Shown here: one piece after another, positions 15,873 through 26,556 of the stretch
Layout of the letters: each line of letters begins with the position of its first letter
Numbering within the stretch: position 1 is the first letter of the stretch
Origin: Paraclostridium tenue
GTDB lineage: Bacteria > Bacillota > Clostridia > Peptostreptococcales > Peptostreptococcaceae
Direction of reading: 5' to 3'
Length of the DNA: 64,000 nucleotides
NCBI RefSeq assembly: GCF_015668515.1
Contig: NZ_JADPFO010000001.1
Location: 1,576,823-1,640,822, forward strand
Made by a program: the position numbers and the translations under genes
The notes under the pieces: model-generated
Told to the model about the DNA's origin: nothing
The model's input: only the letters and a program-made list of their open reading frames with translations
The model's database searches: none

Positions 15873-18293
15873 TTATTTAACAACTATATTAACAAGCTTT
15901 TTAGGAACAGCTATTACTTTAACTATAGTTTTTCCATCAACTAAAGCTTTTATTTTTTCATCATTCATTGCAGCTTCTTGCATATCTTCTCTTGATATAT
16001 TAGCAGCTACACTTAATTTACCTCTAACTTTACCATTTACTTGAACTACAACTTCAACTTCATCTTTAACTAATGCAGATTCATCATATTTTGGCCAAGA
16101 TATATCAAATATACTTCCAACTTTTCCTATCATAGCCCATAACTCTTCTCCCATATGTGGTGCAAATGGAGATAGTATAGTAACTATAGTTTCTATACCT
16201 TCTTTTATAACTGCATCATTTCTATTTTCTAACTCTTTGTACTTGTACATTTCGTTTATTAATTCCATTAATGCAGATATAGCAGTATTAAATCCAAATT
16301 TTTCATTTAAGTCTTCAGTTACTTTCTTTAATGTAGCACTTATAGTAAATCTCATTGCTTTATCTTCTTTAGTTAATTCACACATAGTAGCATTAGATTT
16401 AGCTACATCAGCTAATTCATCAACTAATCTATAAACTCTATTTAGGAATCTAAAGCATCCTTCAACACCTTGATCTGACCACTCTAAATCTCTTTCTGGT
16501 GGTGCAGCAAATAATACGAATAATCTAGCAGTATCAACTCCATACTCTGCTATTATCTCATGAGGAGATACAACATTTCCTTTAGACTTACTCATCTTAG
16601 CTCCATCTTTTAAAACCATACCTTGAGTTAATAGGTTTTTAAATGGCTCTTTAAAGTCTAACATTCCCATTGAATTAAATGCTTTAACAAAGAATCTTGA
16701 GTAAAGTAAATGAAGTATAGCATGTTCTACTCCACCTATATATTGGTCAACTGGCATCCAGTTATTAACTGCTTCTTTACTAAATGGTTCTTCAGTATTT
16801 TTAGGATCTATGTATCTTAAGTAATACCAAGAAGAATCAACGAAAGTATCCATTGTATCTACTTCTCTTCTAGCTGGTTTTCCACAACAAGGACAAGTAG
16901 TATTCATAAATGTTTTTGAAGTTGTAAGTGGTGATTCCCCTTTACCTGTAAATTCAACATCTGTTGGTAATAATATAGGTAAGTTTTCTTGTTTTTCAGG
17001 AACTATACCACATTCATCACAGTATACTACAGGTATTGGGCATCCCCAGTATCTTTGTCTAGAAAGTAACCAGTCTCTTAATCTATAGTTAACTGTTTTC
17101 TTTCCTCTTCCCATTTCTTCTAATTTTTCTATTATTGCATCAAACGCTTTTGAAGCTTCCATTCCATCAAACTCACCAGAGTTTACCATTATATTGTCTT
17201 CATTTATAACTTCAACTACGTTTAAGTTGTACTTAGCTGCAAATTCTCCATCTCTTTCATCATGAGCTGGAACTGCCATTACAGCACCTGTTCCATAGTC
17301 AACTAATACATAGTTTGCTATCCATAACTCAACTTTTTGTCCGTTTAATGGATTTATAACATGCTTTCCAATAAACATTCCTTCTTTTTCTACATCACTT
17401 GAAGTTCTTTCTATTTCAGTCATAGTATGCATTTTAGCTACAAACTTTTCAACAGCTTCTTCATACTCAGTTCCAGCAACTAATTCTTTTACTAATTCGT
17501 GTTCTGGAGCTAAAACCATATAAGAAACTCCATGAACTGTATCTGGTCTAGTTGTAAATACTGTTATAGATTTATCCATACCATCTATATCGAAAGTTAT
17601 TTCAGCACCAGTACTTTTTCCTATCCAGTTCTTTTGCATTGTTTTAACTTTTTCTGGCCATCCATCTAAAGTATCTAAGTCTTGAAGTAATTCCTCTGCA
17701 AATTCAGTAGTTTTAAAGTACCATTGTTCTAAGTCTTTTTTAACTACTACAGAGTCACATCTTTCACAAGCACCTTGAACAACTTGCTCATTTGCTAAAA
17801 CTGTTTCACAAGATGGACACCAGTTTACGAAAGATTTCTTCTTATATGCTAAACCATTTTCTAAAAACTTTAAGAATATTTGTTGAGTAAACTTGTAATA
17901 CTCTGGAGTAGATGTTGCTATTTCTCTATCCCAGTCAAAGCTAAGTCCTAATGTTTTAAACTGACCTCTCATATCTTCTATGTTTTCCATAGTCCACTTA
18001 TCTGGATGTATTCCATGCTTTATAGCTGCATTTTCTGCTGGAAGTCCGAATGAATCCCATCCCATTGGATGTAGGACATTGTATCCTTGCATCTTTTTAA
18101 ATCTAGCTACAACGTCACCTATAGAATAGTTTCTAACATGTCCCATGTGTAATTTTCCTGATGGATAAGGGAACATTTCTAATGCATAGTATTTTGGTTT
18201 TGTTGTGTCATTAGTATCAGTTTTGTATTGATTATTTTCTTCCCAAGTCTTTTGCCATTTAGCTTCAACTTCATTTGGTTTATAAACGCTCAT
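15873..18293 (-). CDS. leuS: Leucyl-tRNA synthetase
   Basis: An 806-residue class I synthetase. The HIGH-type motif lies in [15 protein letters not shown] near residue 45, and KMSKSKGN is present before the anticodon-binding region. The editing domain (CP1) shows [19 protein letters not shown], and the zinc-type Cys pairs CPSCE and CERC are present. The length is normal for the bacterial enzyme. Expression is controlled by a T-box leader directly upstream. Confidence 0.97.
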   Translation of the reverse strand: MSVYKPNEVEAKWQKTWEENNQYKTDTNDTTKPKYYALEMFPYPSGKLHMGHVRNYSIGDVVARFKKMQGYNVLHPMGWDSFGLPAENAAIKHGIHPDKWTMENIEDMRGQFKTLGLSFDWDREIATSTPEYYKFTQQIFLKFLENGLAYKKKSFVNWCPSCETVLANEQVVQGACERCDSVVVKKDLEQWYFKTTEFAEELLQDLDTLDGWPEKVKTMQKNWIGKSTGAEITFDIDGMDKSITVFTTRPDTVHGVSYMVLAPEHELVKELVAGTEYEEAVEKFVAKMHTMTEIERTSSDVEKEGMFIGKHVINPLNGQKVELWIANYVLVDYGTGAVMAVPAHDERDGEFAAKYNLNVVEVINEDNIMVNSGEFDGMEASKAFDAIIEKLEEMGRGKKTVNYRLRDWLLSRQRYWGCPIPVVYCDECGIVPEKQENLPILLPTDVEFTGKGESPLTTSKTFMNTTCPCCGKPARREVDTMDTFVDSSWYYLRYIDPKNTEEPFSKEAVNNWMPVDQYIGGVEHAILHLLYSRFFVKAFNSMGMLDFKEPFKNLLTQGMVLKDGAKMSKSKGNVVSPHEIIAEYGVDTARLFVLFAAPPERDLEWSDQGVEGCFRFLNRVYRLVDELADVAKSNATMCELTKEDKAMRFTISATLKKVTEDLNEKFGFNTAISALMELINEMYKYKELENRNDAVIKEGIETIVTILSPFAPHMGEELWAMIGKVGSIFDISWPKYDESALVKDEVEVVVQVNGKVRGKLSVAANISREDMQEAAMNDEKIKALVDGKTIVKVIAVPKKLVNIVVK

Positions 18294-18319
18294 TGTTTAC
18301 CTCCTATATTTTTATATTA

Positions 18320-18545
18320 AAAAATCCTCGTCACTAAACATTGCTGTTTAGGGACGAGGATATTACTCGCGGTACCACCCTAATTGGTTATTTTTATAAA
18401 TAACCCTCTTATATTAGTCTTTATACCAACTACGGTTAAATAGATTTTACCTAGCAAGTTCAAATCAACTTTATACTAGTTCACACCAACCACTAGCTCT
18501 CTGAAATCAAAATTTAATTTTACTACTCTAGTCTATTTTAATTTT
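18320..18545 (-). promoter_or_regulatory. T-box riboswitch (leucine) upstream of leuS
   Basis: The leader carries the AGAGAG and GGTTGGTGTGAAC elements of stem I. The specifier region reads GAAC-TTG, with UUG at 18455-18457; the alternative register reads CUU, also Leu. The T-box core GGGTGGTACCGCG lies at 18368-18380. A strong terminator follows at 18325-18360, a 16-position stem closed by GCAA with one mismatch and six U. Uncharged tRNA-Leu should pair with the UGGUACC-containing bulge and favour the antiterminator. Confidence 0.95.
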
Positions 18546-18572
18546 AAGTTATATTTTTAAATTATATAATTA

Positions 18573-18926
18573 TTATGCTAATGTGTCAACATCAACATAT
18601 GGAGCATCTTTCCACATTTTCTCTAAGTTATAGTATGCTCTATTTTCTTCATTAAATACGTGAACCATTATATCACCAAAGTCTAGTAATATCCACTCTT
18701 GAGTTTCGTATCCTTCTTTACCTCTTGATTCTATTCCTAACTTAGTAAGTTCATCTTCTACATTGTCAGCTATAGCCTTTACTTGTCTTTGAGATCCAGC
18801 TGTTGCTATTACAAAGTAATCACATAAGCTTGATACTGCACCTACGTTTATTATAGATATATCTTTACCTAATTTATCGTCGATAGCATCATATATAACT
18901 TTAACCATTTGTTCTACTGTCGTCAT
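18573..18926 (-). CDS. rsfS: Ribosome silencing factor RsfS
   Basis: A 117-residue protein of the DUF143/Iojap family that binds ribosomal protein uL14 and blocks subunit joining in starvation. Family motifs include DKLGKDISIINV, SLCDYFVIATAGSQRQVKAIAD and GYETQEWILLDFGDIMVHVF. Length and content are standard. The nadD-yqeK-rsfS order is widespread in Firmicutes, although here 160 bases separate yqeK from rsfS. Confidence 0.95.
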   Translation of the reverse strand: MTTVEQMVKVIYDAIDDKLGKDISIINVGAVSSLCDYFVIATAGSQRQVKAIADNVEDELTKLGIESRGKEGYETQEWILLDFGDIMVHVFNEENRAYYNLEKMWKDAPYVDVDTLA

Positions 18927-19086
18927 GTTAAATTCCTACCTTCCTTATTTTTCGCGTTTTTATATTATACCACAAAAAAACATCTTTCTAGTACTAATTT
19001 ATATCATTAGTATTGACTTATTTATTAAAAGTTTTCATTTTCTTTTATTATATATTACTTTATGTTTATGATTATTGTGATTTATT

Positions 19087-19659
19087 TTATAAATACTTTT
19101 GATTTAAAATATAATTTCTAGCTTCTATAGTTCTAGGATGAATTATTTGATTTCTATCAATTACTAGTTTTATAGTATTATCAAAAGATTTTAATAAAGC
19201 TTCATCCATTTTTCCATCATAAACTAAATCTCTAAGTTCATCTACTCCGGGATAATTTCTGTTTACTTCGATTAAATCAGCTATATAGATTATTTTTTTT
19301 AACATATCCATGTTTGATTTTCCAGTTGTATGATATCTAACAGCTGTTATTATATCTATATCTTCAATTAAAAATTCATGTCTAACTAATACTGATCCTA
19401 TTATACTATGAGACAAAGCTAAGTTATCTTTTTCATATTCATCTAAGTAAATTTCATATTTATTTACATAATAGTCAACTTGTTCTTGACTTAAATATTT
19501 TGCACAATCATGAAGTATTCCTGCTAAATATGCTTTATTTTTATCATAGCCATATATTTCGCTTAATTTAACTGCACAGTCAGCTACTCCTTGTGAATGT
19601 ATCATTCTATTTTTAGGTAACATTTTATTTAACTTATTTTTTATGGTTTCTAAATTCAA
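19087..19659 (-). CDS. yqeK: HD-domain Ap4A hydrolase YqeK
   Basis: A 190-residue HD phosphohydrolase. In the YqeK family it splits diadenosine tetraphosphate symmetrically to two ADP. Metal-binding motifs are MIHSQGVADCA near the N-terminus, the HD pair in GILHDCAKYL, LSHSIIG and VRYHTTGK. It starts two bases after the nadD stop, so it is almost certainly co-translated. Confidence 0.9.
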   Translation of the reverse strand: MNLETIKNKLNKMLPKNRMIHSQGVADCAVKLSEIYGYDKNKAYLAGILHDCAKYLSQEQVDYYVNKYEIYLDEYEKDNLALSHSIIGSVLVRHEFLIEDIDIITAVRYHTTGKSNMDMLKKIIYIADLIEVNRNYPGVDELRDLVYDGKMDEALLKSFDNTIKLVIDRNQIIHPRTIEARNYILNQKYL

Positions 19660-19661
19660 AC

Positions 19662-20351
19662 TTATTCATCTCCATTTGTGTATATATTTTTTTCATATAT
19701 ATAAGTTTCTACATTTTCAGGAATTAAATATTTTATAGATTTACCATCCTTTATATGCTTTCTTATATATGTTGACGATATATCCAATGAGGGAACATTT
19801 ACAGACCTTATATTAGCATTGTATTTAATTTTTAAGTTTTCTATTTTTTCTTTAGCTTCTAAAGAGCTTATTCCAGGCCTATTTGCTGCTATAAAAGTTG
19901 CTAATTCAAAATTTTCAGAAACATCTTTCCAACTTTCCATATCACAAATAGCATCAAAGCCAGTTATAAAGTATATATTAGCATTTTTATATTTTTTATG
20001 AAGTTCTTTTAATGTATCTATAGTATAAGTCCTAGATTCTCTGTTTATTTCCATATCTGAAACTGCAAAGTTATCATTGTTCATTGTTGCTAATAATACC
20101 ATATTGTATCTATCAATTTTATTTGTTCTTAATTTTGACTTATGCGGTGGATTTCCATTTGGTATAAAAAGTATCTTATCTAGATTATAAGTTTCTCTTA
20201 TATATTCCGCTGTTGCTAAATGTGCATAATGTATAGGGTCAAAAGTTCCTCCCATTATACCAATTTTTATTTTCTCATTTCCCGTTTCATGAAAATTTGA
20301 CTTTAGGTTGTTTATATTCCTGGCTTCTAAAACTAATTCATCAATTCTCAT
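19662..20351 (-). CDS. nadD: Nicotinate-nucleotide adenylyltransferase
   Basis: A 229-residue NAD-biosynthesis enzyme that adenylates nicotinate mononucleotide. The nucleotidyltransferase signature GIMGGTFDPIHYAHL begins near residue 31, GNPPHK near 75, and SSTYIRKHI is at the C-terminus. The core is preceded by about 28 extra residues. The ATG has AAAGGAG nine bases upstream, so this extension appears genuinely translated. It is first in the nadD-yqeK unit. Confidence 0.95.
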   Translation of the reverse strand: MRIDELVLEARNINNLKSNFHETGNEKIKIGIMGGTFDPIHYAHLATAEYIRETYNLDKILFIPNGNPPHKSKLRTNKIDRYNMVLLATMNNDNFAVSDMEINRESRTYTIDTLKELHKKYKNANIYFITGFDAICDMESWKDVSENFELATFIAANRPGISSLEAKEKIENLKIKYNANIRSVNVPSLDISSTYIRKHIKDGKSIKYLIPENVETYIYEKNIYTNGDE

Positions 20352-20496
20352 TAACTATCTCCTTTTGTCCTTTATACTACTATTGTATCATTAATTTTTG
20401 CTTCTTAGATACAATTATTCTATATTTTCCTGTATAATTTTGTATATATTTAGAAACATATTTAATGTAAATATTATCAATATAAAGGAGATATAT

Positions 20497-21138
20497 ATGC
20501 CTATAATAACTAAAATAGAAGCTCAACAAAAAAATGAAAATAGAGTTAACATATATTTAAACGATCAATTTTTCATGGGAATTTATAAAGAATTAGTTTT
20601 CACTTTAAATCTAAAAAAAGGAATGGAAATAGATGAAGAAGTTTTAAAAAATATGCTTTATGATGAAATGTATATAAAAGCCAAAAACAAAGCTTTAAAT
20701 ATTTTATCTAAAGCTCCTCAATCTGAAAAAAACATAATAAATAAACTATCTAGTGATTTTGATGAAGAGATTATAGAAGATGTGCTTGTATTTTTAAGAA
20801 AATATAACTTTGTAAATGACGAAGATCTTGCTCAAAGAATAACTAACACTAACTTGAAAATTAATAAATGTGGTAAAAACAGAATTAAACAAAATTTATA
20901 CAACAAAGGAATAGATAGAAGTACCATAGATTCTGTTGTTTCTTATATTGATTCAGATGTAGAATTTGAAAATGCAATGTATTTAGCTAAAAAAAGATAT
21001 GAACGTGTTAAAAACGAAGATAGAAATAAGATTTATCAAAAGATATCTCAACATTTAGCTTATAAAGGTTTTGGCTATGATATTATTAAAAGAGTTTTAA
21101 ACAAACTACTTAATTTTGATGAGTCTGATTACTGCTAA
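20497..21138 (+). CDS. recX: Regulatory protein RecX
   Basis: A 213-residue inhibitor and modulator of RecA. The alpha-helical RecX repeats are visible (KALNILSKAPQSEKNIINKL, VLVFLRKYNFVNDEDLAQRI, YLAKKRYERVKNEDRNKIYQ). The start is the ATG at 20497 (MPIITKIEAQ), which has AAAGGAG six bases upstream; a longer upstream frame is not supported by any ribosome binding site. It is divergent from nadD, and recA is not in this window. Confidence 0.88.
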   Translation: MPIITKIEAQQKNENRVNIYLNDQFFMGIYKELVFTLNLKKGMEIDEEVLKNMLYDEMYIKAKNKALNILSKAPQSEKNIINKLSSDFDEEIIEDVLVFLRKYNFVNDEDLAQRITNTNLKINKCGKNRIKQNLYNKGIDRSTIDSVVSYIDSDVEFENAMYLAKKRYERVKNEDRNKIYQKISQHLAYKGFGYDIIKRVLNKLLNFDESDYC

Positions 21139-21244
21139 ACTAAAAATTACTTTTACTTAATCTTTTCAGCTTCATTTTGTGGACATTTGTCGAATATTAT
21201 TATATTATCTATTAGTATAAATTTTTAGAAAAGAGGTGTTGCAT

Positions 21245-22111
21245 TTGCCTAATAATGTAGCTGAATCAGTAACTAATGAAGTTGAAAGATTAAGCAATAT
21301 GCCATTAGATAAACTAACAGAAAATTTTATAAGCTGGGTAACAAGTTATGGAATAAAACTTATAATAGGCCTTATAGTTATATTCATAGGGCTAAAAGTT
21401 ATAAAAAAAGTAGTAAAACACTTTACTAAATTCTTAGTAAAAAAATCTGTTGATATTACACTTACAAAGTTTTTACATGCTTTTGTAGAAATATCTTTAA
21501 AACTATTATTATTTATAATAATACTTGGGTACTGGGATGTAGAACTTACAGGATTTGCTGCTTTAATAGCATCTGGAGGGGTTGCTATAGGTTTAGCCCT
21601 TCAAGGAAGTTTATCTAACTTTGCCGGAGGTTTTATAATATTATTAATTAGGCCTTTTAAAGTTGGTGATTATATAGAAACAGGTATATATCAAGGAACA
21701 GTAGAAGAAATAGGACTTTTTTATACTAAGCTTACTACTATAGATAATAAATTAATTTTAATACCTAACGGAACTTTGTCTAATGGAAGTTTAGTAAACT
21801 ACTCTGCTAAAGCAAAACGAAGAGTAGATTTAGTTTTTAACGTTAGTTATGACAATGATATAAATCATGTTAAAAATGTTTTAAATAATATATTAAAAAC
21901 TCAAGATCTTATTTTACATGAACCTGCCCCTTTCGTAGGAATGGTTGCTCATGGTCCAAGTTCAATAGATTTCGCTGTTAGAGTTTGGTGTAATTCTGAG
22001 AATTATTGGACTATACATGCTAGTTTATTAGAAAAAGTTAAAATTAAATTTGATGAGGAAGGTATAAATATACCTTACCCTCAAATGGATGTTCATATAA
22101 AAAATAACTAA
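21245..22111 (+). CDS. mscS: Small-conductance mechanosensitive channel (MscS family)
   Basis: A 288-residue membrane channel that opens under hypo-osmotic tension. Three hydrophobic helices cover about residues 30-120. The third contains the Gly/Ala-rich pore stretch GGVAIGLALQGSLSNFAGG, followed by the MscS beta domain (RPFKVGDYIETG) and a C-terminal alpha/beta region. I take the TTG at 21245 as the start because AGAGGTG lies six bases upstream. A GTG at 21236 would overlap that ribosome binding site. Confidence 0.93.
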   Translation: MPNNVAESVTNEVERLSNMPLDKLTENFISWVTSYGIKLIIGLIVIFIGLKVIKKVVKHFTKFLVKKSVDITLTKFLHAFVEISLKLLLFIIILGYWDVELTGFAALIASGGVAIGLALQGSLSNFAGGFIILLIRPFKVGDYIETGIYQGTVEEIGLFYTKLTTIDNKLILIPNGTLSNGSLVNYSAKAKRRVDLVFNVSYDNDINHVKNVLNNILKTQDLILHEPAPFVGMVAHGPSSIDFAVRVWCNSENYWTIHASLLEKVKIKFDEEGINIPYPQMDVHIKNN

Positions 22112-22118
22112 TAAAAAA

Positions 22119-22160
22119 ACTACTTTAAGTGGAAATAGCAAAAAATCCATCTAAAGTAGT
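22119..22160. terminator. Bidirectional terminator between mscS and the ABC permease gene
   Basis: ACTACTTTA / TAAAGTAGT outer stem with an inner GTGGA/TCCAT pairing, flanked by A and T runs. Confidence 0.8.
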
Positions 22161-22177
22161 TTTTTGTTTATCAAAAA

Positions 22178-24562
22178 TTACTCACTATATCTAACTCTAT
22201 CAATTAATGATTCTTTATTAAAATTCTTACTTATAAAATAAGTTAAAAGTAATTGTGCTATAAATACACTAACAACCATAATTAAAATTTGAGTTATCGG
22301 GAATGTATAAGTTGCATATGAAGCCCCTGTTTTTCTAAATACATAAACTGCAATATATCCAATTATTGTTCCTAAAGTTAATGAACTCAAAAGCATCGTA
22401 CCTGTATAAAACATAGCTTCTATATTTAACATTTTAACAAGTTGTTTATCTGTTAATCCTATAGCTTGTAACATTCCAAGTTCTTTTTTTCTAGTTATAA
22501 TACTTGTTATCATAGAGTTTATCAAATTCATAAATCCTATAATTCCTATAATTACAACTAATGCATAACCTATACCTTTGGTAACAGCTATAGATAGTTT
22601 ATTATCTTTAAGTAATTCATCTATATAGTTCGCTTGAATATAATCATCATTTTTATCTAAACTTTCTATATATGACTTAATATTTTCATATTCACCTTTT
22701 TGAGTATATATACCAATAGTTGTTGTTGTATCTGTATCAAACATTTTATCAAATGCATCATAATGCATAGCAAATGTAGATGGGTTTGAAGTTATACCTT
22801 GAACTTTAAATTCTTTTTTTATTTTTTTATCTCCATCATATAAGGTTAAAGTTGTTTTATCACCGACTTTTATCCCTGTTTCTGTTGATAATTCCGGCTG
22901 TGTTATAAGTATTTCTTCTCCTGATTTTAATTTTTCTAAATTTATTTCACCATCTTCTAAGTAAAATTCTAAATTCTTTAAATCCTCTTCATTCACACTG
23001 GATAAATCATGGTATTTATACTCAGTCTTATATCCATTTAATTCACATTTGGCGCTTTTACTTTTATCTATATTAGTTACTCCTTTTATATTTAATAATT
23101 TTTTTATAAAGTTTTCTCCTAAAGGATTATTTTTCTGTAAAATATTCATTTCAGTATCAGGACTATCCTCTTCTCCATATGTATATCCATCTAAATCTAT
23201 TTTTATATCTTGTGAAAATCGTTCCCTAGTCATCTTTTCTGCATCTATACTATTCATAACACTAGATATAACGACAAATATTATAGCACTTAACGAAAGT
23301 GATATTACTGTTATATAAGTACGCTTTTTATTTCTACTTAAGTTAGCATAGGAAAGTCTATTTAAGTTTATACTTTCATATCCTTTTCTGCTTTTTTTAT
23401 TATTTTTATCTTCTCCATTGTATCTTACAGCTTCTATTATAGATACCTTGGATGCTTCTTTCATAGGCTTAAGTAATGATATATATATAGTTATTAAACT
23501 TATAATCATAACTCCTATAATCATAGGTAATTTAAAAGCATTCCCTTCAAACATAAATATCTTTCCTATAACAAACTCATTTATTAAAAATCCAACTAAA
23601 ACTCCTATTGGAACTCCTATCATAGATAAGAAAATACCTTCTTTAAGAACTATTGACTTAATTTGTTTTTTTGTAGCTCCTATAGCTCTTAGTTTTCCAA
23701 ACTCTTGTACTTTAGTTACCACCGATAAATGAAATATATTATATATTACTAATATACTAGACATTATAACTATAATACCAATTACAACACCCCACATTAT
23801 AACTTCCATATCTGGTTTTAATGAGTTTATATAATCTTCATTAACTAAAACTCTTGCCTTAGGTATATTTAAATCTTTAGCTATATCTTCTACTTTAAGC
23901 TTTAGCTCATCTCCACTTAAGTTAGCTTCTGCTTTAACAGTAACGTATGCATTAAAATTTTCTTTACTCATATCTCTTGTAGAGTTCATATATTCCTTAG
24001 AAACTATCCCAGAATAAATTTTTTTAATCTTTGACATTTCATTAGATTTAATTATGCCAGATAAAGTAAATTCACTTTCTGTAAATCCTTTATTAGCATA
24101 ATCTTCATATTTTATTTTTATTTTTTCTCCAATTTTTCCTTTATATCCTAATTTTTTTAACGCTAAATTATCTAATGCTATTTCATTCTTTAATTTAGGC
24201 ATAATTCCTTTTTCAAGTTTTATACTACTTAACTCCATAGCCTTATCATTTACATATGATAAAGCTATCTTACTTTTATCATCATAGTTAATACTCCCTA
24301 TACCATTTACTAATCCTACAGCATCTATATCTGCATGAGCTTTAATTTCTTCAATTTTCTTTTCATCCATATTACCATAAACGCCATGTTGTGTTCCTGA
24401 ATATTTTATAATTCTCTCTTTATTAGCTTTACTCCAGTCTAAACATGTTAAGCCAACTGATGATAATAATGTAGTTGATAATATTATAGTAATAATAATT
24501 AATATACTTTTTGACTTATTTATAATCAAATTACTTTTAGCTATTTTAGTAGTATTAATCAT
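22178..24562 (-). CDS. ABC transporter permease, FtsX type
   Basis: A 794-residue permease with two FtsX domains. A first helix (about 15-37) precedes a large extracellular MacB-like region. Three helices follow at about 255-375 (IIVIMSSILVIYNIFHLSV), then a second single helix near 420, a second extracellular region and three C-terminal helices. This matches permeases paired with one ATPase and a two-component system for peptide antibiotic or cell-envelope stress. The start overlaps the ATPase gene by eight bases. The substrate cannot be read from sequence. Confidence 0.88.
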   Translation of the reverse strand: MINTTKIAKSNLIINKSKSILIIITIILSTTLLSSVGLTCLDWSKANKERIIKYSGTQHGVYGNMDEKKIEEIKAHADIDAVGLVNGIGSINYDDKSKIALSYVNDKAMELSSIKLEKGIMPKLKNEIALDNLALKKLGYKGKIGEKIKIKYEDYANKGFTESEFTLSGIIKSNEMSKIKKIYSGIVSKEYMNSTRDMSKENFNAYVTVKAEANLSGDELKLKVEDIAKDLNIPKARVLVNEDYINSLKPDMEVIMWGVVIGIIVIMSSILVIYNIFHLSVVTKVQEFGKLRAIGATKKQIKSIVLKEGIFLSMIGVPIGVLVGFLINEFVIGKIFMFEGNAFKLPMIIGVMIISLITIYISLLKPMKEASKVSIIEAVRYNGEDKNNKKSRKGYESINLNRLSYANLSRNKKRTYITVISLSLSAIIFVVISSVMNSIDAEKMTRERFSQDIKIDLDGYTYGEEDSPDTEMNILQKNNPLGENFIKKLLNIKGVTNIDKSKSAKCELNGYKTEYKYHDLSSVNEEDLKNLEFYLEDGEINLEKLKSGEEILITQPELSTETGIKVGDKTTLTLYDGDKKIKKEFKVQGITSNPSTFAMHYDAFDKMFDTDTTTTIGIYTQKGEYENIKSYIESLDKNDDYIQANYIDELLKDNKLSIAVTKGIGYALVVIIGIIGFMNLINSMITSIITRKKELGMLQAIGLTDKQLVKMLNIEAMFYTGTMLLSSLTLGTIIGYIAVYVFRKTGASYATYTFPITQILIMVVSVFIAQLLLTYFISKNFNKESLIDRVRYSE

Positions 24563-25238
24563 TTATAGCACCGTCCTTTACTACTTTACCATCTTCAATA
24601 TAGATTACTCTATCAGCCATTTGTGCTATAGTTTCATCATGTGTTATCATAACTAATGTTTGATTATATTTTTTTATCATAGTTTTTAACAAACTCATAA
24701 CTTCATCAGAAGTTTTAGAATCTAAGTTTCCAGTTGGTTCATCTGCAAGTATTATTGATGGTCTACTTGCTAAAGCACGAGCTATAGCAACTCTTTGTTG
24801 TTGTCCCCCAGATAAAGTATTAGGTAATGACTCTTTTTTATTTTCAAGTCCTAAAGCATTTATAATATCATTTATAAAGTTTTTATCTACCTCTTTATTA
24901 TCAAGACCTATTGGTAAAACAATATTTTCCCATACATTAAGTGATGGTATCAAATTATAATATTGAAAAATGAATCCTATTTTTCTTCTTCTAAATATAG
25001 CTAATTGCTCATCCTTTAATGTAAATATATCTTTTTTATCTATAAAAACCTTACCTTCTGTTGGTCTATCAAGCCCTCCAATCATATGAATCAAAGTACT
25101 TTTTCCAGAACCTGATTTTCCAACTATTGCAACAAATTCACCTTCAATTATACTTATATTTGTGTCATCAATTGCCTTTACTAAATTTTCTCCTTTGCCA
25201 TAATACTTTTTTAAATTTTTAGTTTTTAAAATCTCCAT
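24555..25238 (-). CDS. ABC transporter ATP-binding protein (MacB/LolD/BceA type)
   Basis: A 227-residue ATPase. Walker A is GKSGSGKST (40-48), the signature is LSGGQQQR, and Walker B is ILADEPTGNLD, with the usual H-loop His in MITHDET. It is the partner of the FtsX-type permease encoded next, with overlapping genes. It is transcribed after the response regulator and kinase genes, a layout typical of antimicrobial-peptide sensing and resistance modules. Confidence 0.93.
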   Translation of the reverse strand: MEILKTKNLKKYYGKGENLVKAIDDTNISIIEGEFVAIVGKSGSGKSTLIHMIGGLDRPTEGKVFIDKKDIFTLKDEQLAIFRRRKIGFIFQYYNLIPSLNVWENIVLPIGLDNKEVDKNFINDIINALGLENKKESLPNTLSGGQQQRVAIARALASRPSIILADEPTGNLDSKTSDEVMSLLKTMIKKYNQTLVMITHDETIAQMADRVIYIEDGKVVKDGAIND

Positions 25239-25314
25239 AATTTAATTCTCCTTATCTCTATTCTTTATACTTTAATAATAAAAGGTAAGTCTTACATAAC
25301 ACTTTCATATTGGC

Positions 25315-26556
25315 TTACACTTTTGTAAGAAATAAAGAAAATTTACTACCTTGTCCTATTTTTGATGAAACAATAATATTTCCACCTTGACTTTCTATTA
25401 TCTTTCTACTTAAGTAAAGTCCTACACCTGAACCTTCAACTTCCTCTACTTTTTCGCTTCTGTAAAACCTTTTAAATATATTGTTAAATTCACTTTTATC
25501 TATACCTATACCATTATCTTTTATATCAATTCTTATAAAGTTTATAGTTTCTTGCAATGAAACTTCTATTTTTCCGTTATCGTGAGTATATTTAACTCCA
25601 TTTTCTAAAATATTAAATATACTTTCCTCTGTCCATTTAGAATCATGAAGTATTATTTTATCTTCAAAATCTTTTACGCTAATTTTTATATTTTTTAAAT
25701 TAGCCTTTCCTTTGACACTATCTATAGCTTTAGTTAAAGTTTGTTTTATACTTTTATCTTCTTTTTTTATACTTATCATACTAGCTTCTAACCTAGATAT
25801 ATTTACTAAAGAATCAATTAGATTATGTAGTTTATTTATAGACATTTTATTAGTTGTTAAAAATTCAATTCTATCTTCTTCATCAAGTTCTTCTTCTAAT
25901 AATAAAGAATTATATAGCTTTAAAGAGGCTAATGGGGTTTTTAATTGATGTGATATATCTGTTACTAATTCTTTTATACTTTCTTTTTCTTTATTTATAT
26001 TTTTAATTTTTAAATTTAAACTTCTAGATAGTTTATTTAAATCTGAATTTATTCTATTTAATACTCCTTCTTCTTTGAAATCATCTTCTATTTCATATTT
26101 ATTATGAATTATATCTTCTATGTTTTTGCTTATTATTTTTAACTTAGAAAATACATATTTCATCAAATTTGATAATATTAACATCATTAATGTCATTACA
26201 ACAACAAAAACAATCAAATTATTTACCAGGAAATATTTTAAATGTTGTTGAAAATTTATATTTCTAATCATATTGTAATTTTCATCATATCCATATTTTT
26301 TTAAAATATTTTGCCCTATATTTTCATATTCTTCACTTTCACTATAAACGCTTTTTACTATATCTGATTCAGATTGAGGATACTTGTTTACTAATTTCCC
26401 AACTATTCGTTTATTTATATTTTGTTGTTCTAAGTATATATTTTTCAAGTTTTTATATTGGAATATGGAAAATGCTCCAAATATTAATATTACTCCTATA
26501 ATAGCTATTAAAAAAATTCTCCTTATTATAGGTTCTCTTTTTAATAACTCTATCAT
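25315..26556 (-). CDS. Sensor histidine kinase
   Basis: A 413-residue membrane kinase. Two transmembrane helices (about 13-35 and 115-140) enclose a roughly 80-residue extracellular sensor domain. The dimerisation box is TDISHQLKTPLASLKL, and the ATPase domain has the N box (NILENGVKYTH), G1 (DNGIGID) and G2 (GSGVGLYLSRKI). The ATG at 26556 is preferred, with AGAGGTG nine bases upstream. Its ATG overlaps the response regulator stop as ATGA, a sign of coupling. Its sensor is longer than that of intramembrane-sensing Bce kinases. Confidence 0.92.
   Translation of the reverse strand: MIELLKREPIIRRIFLIAIIGVILIFGAFSIFQYKNLKNIYLEQQNINKRIVGKLVNKYPQSESDIVKSVYSESEEYENIGQNILKKYGYDENYNMIRNINFQQHLKYFLVNNLIVFVVVMTLMMLILSNLMKYVFSKLKIISKNIEDIIHNKYEIEDDFKEEGVLNRINSDLNKLSRSLNLKIKNINKEKESIKELVTDISHQLKTPLASLKLYNSLLLEEELDEEDRIEFLTTNKMSINKLHNLIDSLVNISRLEASMISIKKEDKSIKQTLTKAIDSVKGKANLKNIKISVKDFEDKIILHDSKWTEESIFNILENGVKYTHDNGKIEVSLQETINFIRIDIKDNGIGIDKSEFNNIFKRFYRSEKVEEVEGSGVGLYLSRKIIESQGGNIIVSSKIGQGSKFSLFLTKV

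Noticed and set aside
20398-20496. N-terminal extension of RecX
   Set aside because: The added residues are not RecX-like and no ribosome binding site precedes them, whereas AAAGGAG stands before the ATG at 20497.
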